Source of the DNA: Valencia hispanica | Lineage: Eukaryota; Chordata; Actinopteri; Cyprinodontiformes; Valenciidae | NCBI GenBank assembly: GCA_963556495.2 | Contig: OY747709.1 | Coordinates: 17,750,900-17,814,899, forward strand | Reading direction: 5' to 3' | DNA length: 64,000 bases | Part shown: positions 13,050-25,358 of the stretch, piece by piece | Numbering within the stretch: the first letter of the stretch is position 1 | Layout of the letters: each line of letters opens with the position of its first letter | Position numbers and translations under genes: made by a program | The notes under the pieces: model-generated | Told to the model about the DNA's origin: nothing | Database searches by the model: none | The model's input: only the letters and a program-made list of their open reading frames with translations

Positions 13050-13665
13050 CAGTGCTTTGCAAAAGTATTCACAGCCACAAAGTTTAATAAATTATATCAG
13101 GATTTTATTTGAAAGAACACCACAAAGAAATCTATGTTTGAATGTACAAAGAAAATAGGAGCCTGTAATCTTTTCTTTAAGCGTTATGTCTCTGCCATTT
13201 TTGCACATCTAAACACAAATTCTTTCAAATTCCTTTTTTGCAAAACGGACTAGGACTGGTCATATTTGATGGAGAACAATGCTACACCTCAATCTTTAGG
13301 TGTTGTCATAGATTCTCAACTGGTTTAGGTCTGGGCATAGGTTAGGTCAAACCCACAGATATATTTTGGATTAGGTTTTAATTCTAGCATGGTTAGGCGA
13401 GATTTACCTTCCTGCCGCAAGATTTACCTTCCTGCTGGAAGGTAAATCCCCATCCCAGTTTCAAGTCTTTTGCAACCTTTGACAGGATTTCATCCAGCAA
13501 TACCCTGTATTTAGCTCGACCCACATTCCCATCATCTTTCATCCTGATCCACCCTTGCTGAAGAAAAGCATGATGCTGCCATCAATATATTTCAAGCTGG
13601 GAAATTAAGTAGTATTGACCACACATAAGGTCTTGTGTGCAAGAGAGTTTATGTGACACATAACT
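13050..13665 (-). mobile_element. Tc1-like DNA transposon remnant, truncated
   Basis: The left end is a recognisable Tc1 terminus: TA followed by 'CAGTGCTTTGCAAAAGTATT' at 13050. Downstream sequence corresponds to the antisense of a Tc1 transposase: the 'GATTCTCAACTGGTTTAGGT' block (about 13311), then 'CTGGAAGGTAAATC' and 'CAAGTCTTTTGCAACCTTTG' (about 13435-13480), then 'GCTGAAGAAAAGCATGATGC' (about 13557). A short direct repeat, 'AAGATTTACCTTCCTGC', appears twice at about 13403-13437. The right half is missing where the L2 LINE begins near 13681. No transposase frame survives. Confidence 0.8.
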
Positions 13666-13680
13666 TCAGTCTGACATAGC

Positions 13681-16318
13681 ATGTCAAACAACCAACCAAC
13701 ACACAATCAAAGACACACTCTGGACTTAACTATCAGCAAAGCTTTAAACGTCTCAAACATCTCGGTGACTGATTCTGCATTATCTGACCATTTCTGTGTT
13801 TTCTTTGAAAGCAGCATCTCTGCAAAACTACCTAGCCACAATGAGACCACTATGAAAAACAGTTTTCTTGGGGACAGCTCAATTGAAACCTTTAAACAAA
13901 TTTTCTCTCCTACCTCTCCCCTATCCCCTTCATACTCAAACTCAGTGAACAAGCTGGTAGATAAATTCCTCTCAAAGATTTCAGACATCATTGATACCAT
14001 TGTTCCAACTGAAGTTGAAGTATTCTAGGGTAGAAAGAAGTCTCCATGAACTAGCAATTCACTGGTATGTAGTGAAAAAGGGGAGTGTCGACGATATTAC
14101 CTAACTATGAAAGATGCAAGGGGATTGTTCTTTTCTGAAATCATTAACAGAAACATTAATAACTCGCTGAATTAATTTGCAACAGTTGAAACTAATTAAA
14201 CCTCCTGTGACAGTAGCCCCTGAACTAAATTCAATTTGGGTTTGCAATGAATTGGCCAGCTTTTATAGTGAAAAGATTGACAATTAGAGGGTCAATCTGT
14301 ACATCAGTACCAAACTTATTACCAATGTCATCGGCACTCAACATCAATGTAGAGAAAATATCTGAATTCCCAAAACTAACCAAAAAGAATTTGAAGAAAT
14401 AATTAACCAGTTAAGCTCTTCCTCTTGCTGCCTCGATATGTCACCCACAGTTTTTCCTAAGAAAGTTTTCCCTGTCATTGGGCCTGATCTAATTCAAATA
14501 GTGAACTCATCCCTTCTGTCAGGTGTCTTCCCCAGGCTTTTAAAAACAGCAGTTATATATCACTACTACAGAAGAACTAACTGGACAACATGTTAATGCA
14601 GAACTACAGGCCAATCTCTAATCTTCCACTCATCCGTAAGATTATTGAAAAAGTTGTTTCAGCAGTTAAATAGCTTCCTAACAATGACCAACCATATTGA
14701 TAATTTTCAGTCTGGTTTCCGTGCTCACCACAGCACCAAAACTGCCCTTGTCAAAGTGTTCAATGACCTCCTCATAAATACAGACTGTGTTAGAAGCCCA
14801 GTGCTGGTACTTTTGGACCTCAGTGCAGCATTTGACACTGTTGATCATGGTATACTATTGGAACGACTGAGAGCTGGGTCAGACTCCCTGGTACAGAATT
14901 TGGCTGGTTTGAGTCTTACCTAAAGAACAGTAAATTATTTGTGTCAATAGGCACGTTTGCACTTTAGGGTAATTTGACCGGACCCTCCCGATATGCGCTT
15001 CTCCACTTCATCAGGGCGGGCCGACTGGGCCGTTTTTGGGGCCATTTCAGGAACCAACGGATTACCTGTATGGGGGTATGTACTCAGAATTGCCCAATCG
15101 AGTTGCTCAGCGGGAGCTGTGGTTAAGTCATTCTGATTGGTTGTAAGCAGTTTATAACAGCAAACAGAAACGCAACAACAAGCCATGCTTCTTCCATGTC
15201 GATCTTTTATTTCTGCTCCTCTGGGTGCCTTTTTGCGGTAATCAGTGACAGTACTCGTTGCTGAAACAGTTGTGATATGAGGATGTCTTAAGCTGATTCC
15301 TTAAAGAGCCGATTGTGTATGGAGACTGGACAACTGAGAGGAGCGGGCCAACGAATTACCCAGTCAGAAAAAGATCTGTTAACTTACCCTGAAGTTGCAA
15401 TAGTGGAAATCCACCTAATAGGCATTTCTTCGTCAAAACAGACATAAATCACATGTGGGGTGCCCAAGGGCTCCATCCTGGGGCCCCTCTTATTTAATAT
15501 CTACATGCTCCTGCTAACACAGATTATACCAACCAATAAGATTTGTTACCATAACTATGCAGATGATACTAAGCTTTACATTACAATGTCACCACGTGAC
15601 TTTAAACCCATCCAAACCCTAAGTGAATGCATTAAGCAAATCAATAGATGGATGTGTCGTCATTTTCTCCAGCTGAATAGAAACAACACTGAAGTAATTA
15701 TTTTTGGACCTAAAAAGGAACAATCAAGAGTCAGTACACAACTTCATTTTATACAGCTAGAAAATACTGATCAGGCCTGAAATCTAGGTGTAGTAATGGA
15801 CTCAGACTTGAACCCCCAGGGTCACATAAAAGCAATAACAAGGTCAGCCTTCTATCACCTGAAGAACATTTCTAGACGTAAATGACTAATGTCACAGCAG
15901 GACCTAAAAAATCGGTGATGCGTTTATCTTTAGTCTGATTGATTACTGCAACAGCGTCTTCACAGGTCTCTCTAAAAAGTCAATTAGACAGCTGCAGCTG
16001 ATCCAGAAAGCTGCTGCTCGTGTCCTCACTAGAACCAGGAAAGTAAAACACATCATTCCAGTTTTAAAGTCCTTACACTGTCTCCCGGCAGCTCAGAGAA
16101 TACATTTTGAAATAATTTTATTAGTTTATAAATCATTGAATGGCCTAGCACCAAGGTATGTTGAAGACTTTTCGCCACTATACCAACCCCCCAGACCACT
16201 CAGGTATTCTAACTCTAGTCTACAAATTATCCCCAGAATTAGAACCAAACATGGAGAAACAGCTTTCAGTTTCTATGCTCCCCTTAACAAACTTTCAGAC
16301 CAACAAGCACGGCAGTAA
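13681..16318 (+). mobile_element. L2-type LINE (second subfamily), degenerate, interrupted
   Basis: This is a decayed LINE whose protein blocks occur in order on the plus strand. The endonuclease C-terminal end is at 13710-13810 ('RHTLDLTISKALNVSNISVT' and 'DSALSDHFCVFFES', including the Ser-Asp-His motif). The RT region has '[20 protein letters not shown]' and '[19 protein letters not shown]' (about 14702-14850). The '[14 protein letters not shown]' and 'YADDTKLY' palm motifs (15463-15575) follow, then a tail with 'KHGETAFSFYAPLNKL' (about 16240-16300). Many stops and frameshifts separate the blocks. The 463-bp element at 14954-15416 interrupts it inside the RT. The 3' UTR is missing. The copy at 45335-47815 is of the same subfamily on the other strand. 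Confidence 0.88.
14954..15416. mobile_element. Non-autonomous hAT-like element, 463 bp, in an L2 LINE
   Basis: The LINE reading continues across this block if it is removed: 'KNSKLFVSIG' on the left and the [10 protein letters not shown] region on the right. The block is flanked by a perfect 8-bp direct repeat, AATAGGCA, at 14946-14953 and 15417-15424. That is the target-duplication length of hAT transposons. The ends are only loosely inverted: left CACTTTAGGGTAATTTGAC, right (reverse complement) CAACTTCAGGGTAAGTTAAC. No transposase is present. hAT membership is inferred from the 8-bp duplication. Confidence 0.75.
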
Positions 16319-17678
16319 ATATTACAAAGGGTTCAAATCCTCATTCTGCTACATAGGTCTAAATTATTTCAGGTTACAGTCCTTTATAAATATCAAAAAG
16401 CCGGAGCAGTTCTCAAAAAAACATATTACCAGTGTTATCACACGAGGAATGTGAAAGCGACGTGTTATTACACAATTGTGTTTTAAGGAGATTTCTTTAC
16501 TTGAGAGTCAGTGAACGTTGTTACCGAATCCTTTTACTGAATTAATAAAATTGTGATATTGAATGTTGAAACACCAAAAATTAGCTTTTTTTTGTAGTTG
16601 ATTTATTTTGCCAAAAGCATGCCTGCAGCAGGCTGTCTCAGTGTAGCTATCCATGGTGCTAAAAAAGAACACTCTACATGTGTATAAAGGCATCCAGATG
16701 TAAAAAATGTAACACTGGGAGCATCTGCTTAATTATTACAGTTACTACATTCTGAAAACACCCTGCAGCATAAAGCCTCCAGTTTGTTATTTTATGTCTA
16801 ATGTATAATGTGCCTAATCCAGTCATAACTGTTCAAGTAAGCTTCTTTAATAAGTAGTATAGTGATTGATTCACTGAATCAAGACAGTCCCACTTCACTG
16901 TCATATAATGCATCATTATTCTAGACTGGAGCTAGGCAAAATGGCATGCATCTAAGTGTATCCGGGTATACTTTAGATGTATGTTACCTTGGCAGAACTT
17001 GGGTGCTTTTAATACTTCTTTATTCTTCATTGCAGAAATTGCCCTCTAAAAGACCTGTCTTTGGCTCTTCAGTCGCTGATTTGATTAGTAGTTATTGCCT
17101 GATGTACTGATTATAACCTCATCTGCAGGTTGTCTCAAGAGTGTCTCAGTTACGCTTTTTTTCTCCTCACAATTAGAGTTAGGAGAGTGTCAGAAAGATG
17201 AAATTAAAATAAAAACATGGAAATAGCTTTATTTTATTTGTGCCTTGCATATAAAAAGTTGCATTTGCAAACAGATAGCTAGCTTTAATATTTAACACAA
17301 TACGTTGTGTGTGTGTATATAGATATTTTTTTATTTTTTTCCAGATGACAAAAAATATGATCTTGACACATTTTGCCAAAAGAAATCCAGTTGTGCTCCA
17401 GTTTCTGTTCAAATCTGGCCAGTTCATATCAAGATAATCTTATCATACACTCAGGTTCAGGATCTGGTTATATACAATCAAGTTTAGCCTTTACTATAAC
17501 ACAACACAGTTAAAGTCAGTTGTTAATATAATGCCAATTGGTAAAAAGCAATCCATGTTGGGTTTCCTGTGGCTGTGCACCAGAGGAGTGGTGGGTGTTT
17601 ATCTTTTCTTCCACAGGCAGGTGTAGCCCCAGCTGATCCTCATCTTGAGGAATCAAGAGGTCCCTTTAAAAGAGAAGC
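16319..17678. other. Unassigned noncoding DNA
   Basis: The segment follows the truncated end of the L2 LINE. No gene or repeat family is recognised. It contains a short GT-rich run near 17305-17320. Confidence 0.4.
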
Positions 17679-18167
17679 TGTCATGTTTGTGCATTTTAAA
17701 AAACCCAAAGGCAGCAACAATTAAACTCAAATGATTTAATAATTAACAAAAACAAAGAACAAAAACTTACAGGACTCGGAGAATCAAAAATGCTCAGATG
17801 AGAGAGGAACAACAGGAACTGGGCAGGAATCAGGAACAGACAGGGAAAGAATGACGACGAACCAGCGAGTAGTGACTGAAGGAGAGCTGAATATATACTG
17901 AGGAGGGAATGAGGAAGTGACAGAGAAGACCAATGACCAATTAGTGAGAGCAGATGCAGGTGAGAGGGAGAGGGAGAGAGCAGGTGGAAATAATCAACAA
18001 CTGGGACAGAAGGTATAATGGCTAGAGAGACACAAAATACTCTAAAGAAACTATAAAGCAAAGATAATATGTCTGGGGAGGAATCTTCAAGGAAACACTG
18101 GAGAACTGAAGGGAGAAATAAAAAGGGAAACTATCTAAAGAGAAATACAAATAAGAAGGTGGACACA
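17679..18167 (-). mobile_element. Solo LTR (Gypsy-like), 489 bp, minus strand
   Basis: On the minus strand the segment begins TGTGTCC and ends CATGACA, the canonical TG...CA of an LTR. It is flanked by a perfect 5-bp direct repeat, GAAGC, at 17674-17678 and 18168-18172. In that orientation it has a TATA-like 'CAGTATATATTCAGC' (about 17900) and an ATTAAA-type polyadenylation signal (about 17735) near the 3' end. No gag or pol is next to it, so it is a solo LTR left by LTR-LTR recombination. The LTR at 27382-29786 shares the promoter, poly(A) and 3' end layout. Superfamily is inferred from the 5-bp duplication. Open frames inside it are not genes. Confidence 0.75.
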
Positions 18168-18172
18168 GAAGC

Positions 18173-19254
18173 AAAGGATATATGATGGATTCCTGCAGTA
18201 GTGGAAGATCATATGTCTGTCGATGATATCCATGGAGGATGTGGAAGATATCTATATAATTGGATTCATGATAAACGGGTTTCTGCTTTAGGCTTGGGTG
18301 GATTCCTGATGTATCACAAAGATAAGAAGAGGTCGGAAGTCACTGGCAAGCTTTTGCAGCTTCACGAAGAATTGTGCTGTGCTGTGAACACTCGGACTAA
18401 TGTACTGAACGAGCGAAACCATAAACTGGGTCCCATGACTGGCCAACAGGATGTGGTGGAGGGACTCGTATGCGATGTGGGAAACAACGGAGAAGTTTCT
18501 CAGGTGGGCAGATGAAAAATGAGCCCTGATTCGGATGTTTAGTGCACCATTGTGGCTATGAGACTGGTGAAAAACTATAAGGCTGACATGCTTGCTCCAC
18601 CCTGAACTAAAAAAAATGAATTGAATTGGCAACCGGTGTTGCCTTGGAAGGCTAGACATCACAAAACTTCCTCTGTGAAGAGAAGAATGTAAATGGACGC
18701 TCCTACTCCCACACCATCCCCTGTGTTTACATGAGTTTGCGAGCTCTGCTTGAACTGAGGGAGAGTTCACAGACTCACTTACTTACTGACGCACACACAC
18801 ACACGCACACACACACACCTACACACACACACACATGGACGTTCAGGCCACGACTACAGAAACACACGCTCATGGAGTTCAATGTCCTGACAGTTAACCT
18901 TGGAGTCTCCTGTCCACTTGTCAGATAGCGGAATGGAGGGCGCGCTGTCAGGGTGCGACCGGTTCCTCTGTGCGATGGGTTCCCAAACCTTCCCCCCCCT
19001 CCCATGTGCGTTCTCATATGTTGTGACCAATACATGTGCTTCTATGCTTTTGCAGTGGTTTCTTTTAGCTCCTCAGCTCAGCTCCCTTCAGGGGGTTGGG
19101 CAGAGAGGCCTTTTTCTCTTCCCTGCTTCGATCCCCAACCTATTGTGAATAATTTTCTTTCTGCTACAGGGATGCTGGTAAAGCCGGCTGCTACTGCAGT
19201 TATCCTAATCCTGTCTTGTGTTAATGTTTGTAAGTGTTTGTATGGTATTGGATT
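18173..19254. other. Unassigned repeat-like region
   Basis: The stretch shows overlapping open frames on both strands (plus 18201-18515, minus 18288-18770), none with a recognised domain. It contains a CA microsatellite and a perfect short inverted repeat, GGCAACCGGTGTTGCC (18628-18643). It sits between a solo LTR and a LINE-like 3' end, so it is probably the body of an unrecognised mobile element. Confidence 0.35.
18790..18836. repeat. (CA)n microsatellite
   Basis: This is an imperfect run of about 20 CA units with one G and one CT interruption. Confidence 0.9.
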
Positions 19255-19318
19255 GGTTGCAATTGAAACTGAATTTCCCCATGGGGATTAATAAACTATT
19301 TCTTATCTTATCTTATTG
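19255..19318 (+). mobile_element. LINE-like 3' end with (TTATC)n tail
   Basis: The sequence 'GAATTTCCCCATGGGGATTA' followed by ATAAACTATTTC and TTATC repeats is the typical 3' terminus of a common fish non-LTR element. The upstream body (18173-19254) may belong to it, but I could not recognise protein motifs there. Confidence 0.6.
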
Positions 19319-19809
19319 ATGGTTTCCAGCCTCCTGGATTACACCTCCCAGTGCCTGCACCTTCCAGTGAGTACTTTCATCATCTCCCTGGCTCCTCCAC
19401 TCCTCCTTGGATCACCTCCTTCTGTAACCCATCAGCTGGAAGTCAGATCACTCACCTGCCACACACCGGATTTCCCACCTTGAAGGCAAATTAAAAGAAT
19501 TGCATCACTACCTACCCATCGCGTTCCATGCTGACCAACCCATAGAGCTGGACCTGTTCTCCAAAGTCAGGGTTTCCATCCCCTCACGTAATGGTAAGAT
19601 CTAATACCTCCTAAGTTCTGTACTTATCAAGATCAGCGTTTAAAGGACTCTTACTGGCTCACCTCTCTTCCATTGCTTTCCGGAGCAGTCACGTCACCAC
19701 ATTTGTCCTATACCCGTGTGTTATCCTTTTTTGTTGAAACAAAGAGAAAATAAATCTGCCTTTTGTGTTTATAGTTGTTGCTTGCTCCAGAGTCATAGTC
19801 AGCATGACA
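19319..19809 (+). mobile_element. Possible LTR-like fragment
   Basis: The right part has an AATAAA polyadenylation signal (about 19748) followed after about 50 bp by CATGACA at 19803-19809. This is the same 3' terminus as the LTRs at 17679 and 27382, here in plus orientation. I could not define a 5' end or target duplication, so this is a tentative call. Confidence 0.3.
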
Positions 19810-20189
19810 CTCCACGGAAATTCACCTGATTGCACTGAGTCATTGACTGCATCTGTCATCCTGAGCAACCATGTGGTGACAGTGGAGATAAAACTCTTCC
19901 TTTTAACAAGATGAAACTGCCAGCAAAACCACTTGGTGTGAGTTGCAATCTCTGCAACCTCTCATACAGAGCTGAGAAGAGGGGAAGGAGATCCAGAGCA
20001 CACACAGAAGCCCTGATCTCTGTTTACTTTTTGTAAAAGAAAAGTAGACAGTTCACAGCGCAATAGCTTTGTCTAGGAAAGAACACAGAAGCACTTTCCA
20101 TGGGGAAGGAAAAAAACAGCAATTAAACTAAGCTAAGGGCAGTGATTGCTCAGGCCCTTCCAGGAACAGAAAAGAAGAGCTTGACCAAA
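19810..20189. other. Unassigned noncoding DNA
   Basis: I see no gene or recognised repeat here. Confidence 0.35.
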
Positions 20190-20300
20190 CACAGAAGACC
20201 AGAATTAAATGGTTTAGATAAAACCAGTCAAAATTTAAACCTAAATCCAATTGAGAATCTGTGAAAAACTTTACAGAATAGATTGTATTACAAAGCAAAT
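20190..20300 (+). mobile_element. Tc1-like transposase fragment
   Basis: A short plus-strand block carries 'AAATGGTTTAGATAAAACCA' followed by 'AACCTAAATCCAATTGAGAA' and 'TCTGTGAAAAACTT'. It corresponds to the Tc1 transposase segment around the catalytic Glu (N-P-I-E-N-L-W). It is too short to set limits. Confidence 0.6.
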
Positions 20301-21524
20301 ATTAACACTAATCCTACAGCTATTGTGTAATAATAAAAACTGTGGTTTAGTTCATCAAGCAACACCTTTACAAAATAAAATTGGGGAAAAAAATCAACTC
20401 ATTGGTTCAATGTTTTTCTACAATGTATTAGAATCATAATCGGATTAGTTTTAATTGGACACAACAGAGAAAATATGCTCCATATTTGTCTTACACCTGA
20501 GCATCCCTTTGTATTTTAAACATAGGCCTTTAAAGGACTGTTGCTATAAGCAGTAAACATAATCAATCCTCCTGAGTCTGGTTGTTTTTTAGCTCTGCTC
20601 CGCCTAGTACACATGGAGTAATTAACAAAGAGATATTAGTACTGTGCAGAGGGTATTTGACCATCTACTCAGAAATAAAACACAGATCATTATTGGACTA
20701 TAAAGACTAATTGAGCTGTTTCTTTCCTGCTATCTCATTTGTAAATCTGTTTCGTGGCTTTCACACCTGAGACCAAACACACAGTCTAAAGGTAGAAATT
20801 ACCTAAATACTCAATAGACTTCCTGTTGCAGAAAAAATATATTGCTTGGAAGCACCCAATGTGGGATTCTCCTCTCCATGTTCATGCACAGAAACAAAAT
20901 GGGAATGGGCAGAAGTATTTATTTATTAATACGTCAAGCATTTTATTTTCCTTTCTCTCAGCGCCCCCTCCTCTCCACAGGCATTATTTGTAAATGTGCA
21001 CTGACAGCAGAGGTTACCTTGAGCAGGCCTGCTGGACCTGGGGGCTGTATGTCTTCATTTTCCCCAGAATCTGCAGATGCCAGGGAAAAGGGAAAGTTAT
21101 TTTGTCTGTGGCCCATGGGGAATGCACAAGCTAATGATCTTGGCCACGCTGATTGTTACCTTGCGCCTAAAATAGCATTTTACTTTTAGGGGCAAGTGCC
21201 AGGGAATGCAGGCAGCAAAGACAAGGAGGAGAGTTATGTGGGCCCTGAGCCAGAGTGGCGCAGGCTGAGGCGAACCATCTGAACACATGAGCTTACACAG
21301 GTACCCCGAGTCAGGTGTGCACTGTGATTATACTGAACCTTTGTTTCAGACAAATTAATCATCCGGATTATTTAGGTCGACCCAGATGCTCCGTGAGCAC
21401 CTACCACATAGGCGGTCTATTAAAAACTGCGGTTTAGGATGGGATGTACAAGTCTATCCACAGTTCAAGCAACAAAAGCAAACTGCTAAAAATCTTTGTC
21501 ATCTCTCTGTTCCAAGCTGTGGTA
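20301..21524. other. Unassigned noncoding DNA
   Basis: No repeat family is recognised. The block at about 20990-21290 is GC-richer than its surroundings and lacks coding motifs; it could be a conserved noncoding element or an old repeat. Confidence 0.35.
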
Positions 21525-22775
21525 CCTGTCCATTGCAGTATGACTATCATCCAGTGGTTCTCACTTCTGTAGCCATGAATTGCCTACGTCTTCATTCACA
21601 TCAAGGACACTATTGACAACACAGCAGACCCTGATCAAGATGTGTACAGCAGGAACCGGTTTGTCTCTGATGCAGGGTTACCTTTCATTCACCGTGCTTT
21701 CACTCACCTGAAGGATCAGGACTTGTATATCAGACTGCTGGGACCAAAACGACCCATAAACAAGAGAGGTTTGGACTTTCTGATGGTGTCTCTTTCACCG
21801 TTGTCCCCACCACTGACTCTCCATTAAGATGTGTCATGAGGTCCCCTCCTTTACACTCTTTTCACAAATAATTGCTTTTCGAGGTATCCAGAAGATAAAT
21901 TTGAGAGGTTTTTGGTTGATATAGTTTTTGTTAGATTGATCCATATGTTCACTAGTCATTTTTTCCAAGTCAAGTCTCAAGTCTTTCAACCCATGTCAGA
22001 GTCAAGTCTTAAGTCTCTAACGACTGAAGTAAACATTTTCTCTTATCAAATTCATGACAAATCTGATTTTACATACCCGTAGGTTGGGATGTCAAACCTG
22101 TATTGTTTGTCCTTAGACCTGAATTAGCATATGCACATTTAAGAATGTTTAAAAATCTTTTAACATTTAATTGCACATGCAAAAAAACTGCTAAAGCCAG
22201 ATCTATACTATTTTGAAAAATTATAAAATGCAACATTTTATCCTATTAGACATAGAAATTGGCATTTATATTCTAAGAAATGGAGTAGGTGAAAATACCT
22301 GGAAATGCACAAGTCCTATAATGTCTGATGGATCACAAACAAAGCCGGCATCATTAAGTATTCTCACCAACACCTCTACTTCATGAGAAGGCTGAAGCAG
22401 GCAGGTTTCTGTGATGCAGTGCTGACTTCAATTTACTGGTGTGCAGCGGAGAGCATCTTGACCTTTTTCACAATAGTCTGGTATGGAAACTGCTTTGAGA
22501 CTGACAAGAAGAAGCCACAAAGAGTGATCAGATCAGCTCAAGGAATGACCTACAGCAGCCTCCTTTCGCTAAAAGAGATTTACAATGGGAGATTTTGACA
22601 CAGAGCAGAAACATCATGAAGCACCCCACCCATCCAACCTATACACTGCCTATCCTTCTTCCTTCTGGTAGAAAGTTCTGCAGCCTCAAAGCCTACACAT
22701 CAAGGTTGAGGAATAACTTCTTTCCTGAGGCTGTGCTGCTCATGAACTCAGCCCAAAAAACTTACCCTTGGACTT
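21525..22775 (+). pseudogene. CR1-like non-LTR retrotransposon remnant
   Basis: Plus-strand blocks of a reverse transcriptase occur in order. They are 'DYHPVVLTSVAMNCL' (fingers, about 21545), 'FIHRAFTHLKDQDLYIRLL' (about 21680), a degraded GTPQGCVLSPLL-like region (about 21815-21870), then after a gap 'YFMRRLKQAGF' and 'ESILTFFTIVWYGNC' (22375-22490). A C-terminal tail follows, with 'HPTHPTYTLPILLPSGRKF' and 'TSRLRNNFFPEAVLLMNSAQ' (about 22620-22755). The catalytic DD region (about 21880-22330) is absent or unrecognisable. It differs from the Rex1-like copy at 2035-3240. It is dead: the frame is broken several times. Confidence 0.8.
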
Positions 22776-24099
22776 CGTTTTATGGTTTTTACATAGATAT
22801 TAATTTCTTATATATATTTTTTTTTTTTATATATTGCTATATTGTATATGATAAGAGACAGACTTTGTTTCCCCATGTCTATAAAATGTTAAAATAGGTT
22901 TTGATTCAGTTGTTCAAGCTGAGTGGCAAGTTAACAGCAAAAAGGATGACAAAAACCAGGCAAAAAAATTCTGGTTTTAAAACTATTAAAACTTTGAGAA
23001 GATATAGTCCCTATGGCATTTATGTTTTGTCTTAGACTTCTTGCTCATAAACACTAAGTTATTTAGGGCTACTTTTGTTCTTAAAAGTTCTAGTTTTAGC
23101 AAAAAAAAGTACATTGTGCTCTCCAATCCTCAACGCCATAACAGGTTTTTTTCACTGCGACCTACAGTAGAGTATTTTTCAAATGAGTCGACTAATGTCT
23201 GCAAAACAAAAGATGTCTAGTGCCTGTTGCTCTGTGAGGTTGGGGTTTTTAAATCACACTGAATGAACAGACAAGCAAAAAAGGAAAGAATAGACAGTCA
23301 TTCAGCCTGCATTCACACCATCTCTGGTAATGCTGCACCTTCATCCAGGTGTTTGTCTTGGATTCACTTCCCAGCCCCCAGGATCAATGCTTGCTATACT
23401 AACTAAACCTTCTGTCACTCAGCCACAAGAAGATATGACTACACTCTCTGTTTCTCCTCTTTTCTGACTTTACTTGATAGAACTGACCAACTTTTAGTTT
23501 ACTTACAACTCTTGCAGTGGTGGAGTCATTGGTAAATAGCAGAGGTAGCAGTAATATTTTTATAAGTCCTCCTTACTCATGGAAAACAAAATATTTCCTT
23601 GGTACTCCATCAGAAAGTAGTGGTTTATAAATGTTTGCCGTGCATAAAGAATTGTAATTGCTGAATTGTAAACGACTGCATTTTTTTCAGTATAATTTCC
23701 TTGCATCAATGTTTTTGGGAATGATTATGTGACATTTTGTTAAACTGTGTCCAAAGTAAGTTCTCAAGGGGTGGTATCTTACATGTTTTAGTTATTTCCT
23801 TGTTTCAACAAACCTGAATCAAATTCTGGTTCATCAGCAGGCCTCTGCAGAACTTTGTGACTGGCTGAGGAGGTAGTTAAAGGTTTGATTCAGCTGTGTT
23901 GGAGCAGAGACTCTTCTAAAACTGGCAGCACACTGGCTTGGGCTGGACACCCAATGGCCTATGTGATGTCCATGAAACTTGATGTCAGTCAGGCTTTTTG
24001 GTGTTCCAAGTGAAGTGTCAGTCTTTTAGCTGTACTGTACTTGCCCCAATTTTGGCCTTTATGAATGAATGACATAAACAACTGGACAAGTAAGAACTG
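22776..24099. other. Unassigned noncoding DNA
   Basis: The segment starts with an AT-rich stretch (22800-22860) that may be the 3' tail of the preceding LINE. The rest holds nothing I can identify. Confidence 0.35.
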
Positions 24100-24175
24100 G
24101 GAAAAAAGGGCAACGCTAGTGGAAACATACCCCAAAAGACTTAGGGCTGTAATTGCAGCAAACAATTATTTTACC
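24100..24175 (+). mobile_element. Tc1-like transposase C-terminal fragment
   Basis: The block 'AACATACCCCAAAAGACTTA' followed by 'GGGCTGTAATTGCAGCAAAC' is characteristic of the extreme C-terminal coding region of Tc1-like elements. A related copy with the same block is at about 54985-55035. No frame or termini remain. Confidence 0.6.
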
Positions 24176-24782
24176 ATGACTTTTTAGGTAATCATTTGCA
24201 AAAAAACCAACCAAACAAAGTACATCCTATTTTGTGTTGATCTTTAACAAAACATCCCGATAAGAAGGAAGTCTGCTGCTGTCACATGAGCGTAGGAGTA
24301 CTTCACTGATCCACAGGAGTAATTCAGAAATATAAACAAAACAAACAATCAATGTGTTAGATCCAAAAGCAAAAATCCTTTACATTGTCCCTCAAATATC
24401 TGATGTATGTTGATCTGCCTGAAGCATAGCTGTACCCTGCAGCTTTTTATGTTTTATAATGATGGAAGTAAATGAAGTGCACATGTGGCCTGTAGAGACA
24501 CTTTAACACTCCGCCAAAATGAAGGGTTATTAAGTTTAAATACAGGCTGACAATAATTGGTTAATCATGGGGTGACTATTTTGAAGAAAACTAATAGGCT
24601 CATCAGTAATCAGGGACTAATTCATTGTCCCAGCTCAGCCTGAAAATTCACTATAACAGTATGTTGGATTATCTCTTCCATTGTCTAGTAGGAGGTAAAG
24701 AGGAGATTTCCCTTACAAAGAAAAATATGCATGTTTTTGTACAATCTAAACAAATTATATTTTCCGATAATATTATCAACAA
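24176..24782. other. Unassigned AT-rich noncoding DNA
   Basis: I recognise no gene or repeat here. Confidence 0.35.
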
Positions 24783-24850
24783 TATTCAATTCAGTTTATT
24801 TATATAGTGACAATTCACAACACATGTCATCTCAAGGCACTTTACATAGA
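24783..24850 (-). mobile_element. L2-type LINE 3' tail
   Basis: This is the reverse complement of the L2 3' terminus: 'CAATTCAGTTTATTTATATA' then 'CACATGTCATCTCAAGGCAC'. Only the last 65-70 bp of the element are present. Confidence 0.75.
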
Positions 24851-25358
24851 GTCAATTTGATTCAATTGTGCTTACATTTCCAATTAATCCTTCAGTTCAT
24901 TATTCCATTTATTTTAAAAGTTTTATATCAAAGAAAACCAGAGAATATAGCCAGAGTTTGGGAAAGGCCTTGCTTAATCTTTTTTTTGTGTTGCTTAGCT
25001 TATAGTAGAAAAAGCTGACTTTCCTACTCAGAGTTCAGATATAACCCCTCCACGAATACTTCTGGATCAACTGTCACTATCAGGTCCTGATCGTTCCACC
25101 TCAGATGACAGCCAAGCTCAAATCTCTGCAGCCATATTTTAAAGTCTTCTTCAAGTTTTTATCTGGCAAGAAAGGGCTGCATCCCATTGGGATAAAATCA
25201 TAAGCTGCCCAAGCTCTTCTAGTAAAACATTTTGAAGGATGCTTTGCTCTTTTTCACAATTGGTACCTTACAGTCACAAGATAAAATGTATTGTTTGAGA
25301 TTTTATGTATTAGAAAAACACAAACTATTCCATAACTGTGAAGTGAAAGAAAATGATA
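24851..25358. other. Unassigned noncoding DNA
   Basis: I see nothing recognisable between the L2 tail and the Tc1 remnant. Confidence 0.35.

Noticed and set aside
17696..18061. 121-codon minus-strand open frame with hydrophobic, signal-like composition
   Set aside because: It lies entirely inside the solo LTR, over its promoter and poly(A) region, and shows no domain.
18288..18770. 160-codon minus-strand open frame
   Set aside because: It has no recognisable domain, ordinary low-complexity composition, and overlaps a plus-strand frame in repeat-like DNA. Not supported as a gene.
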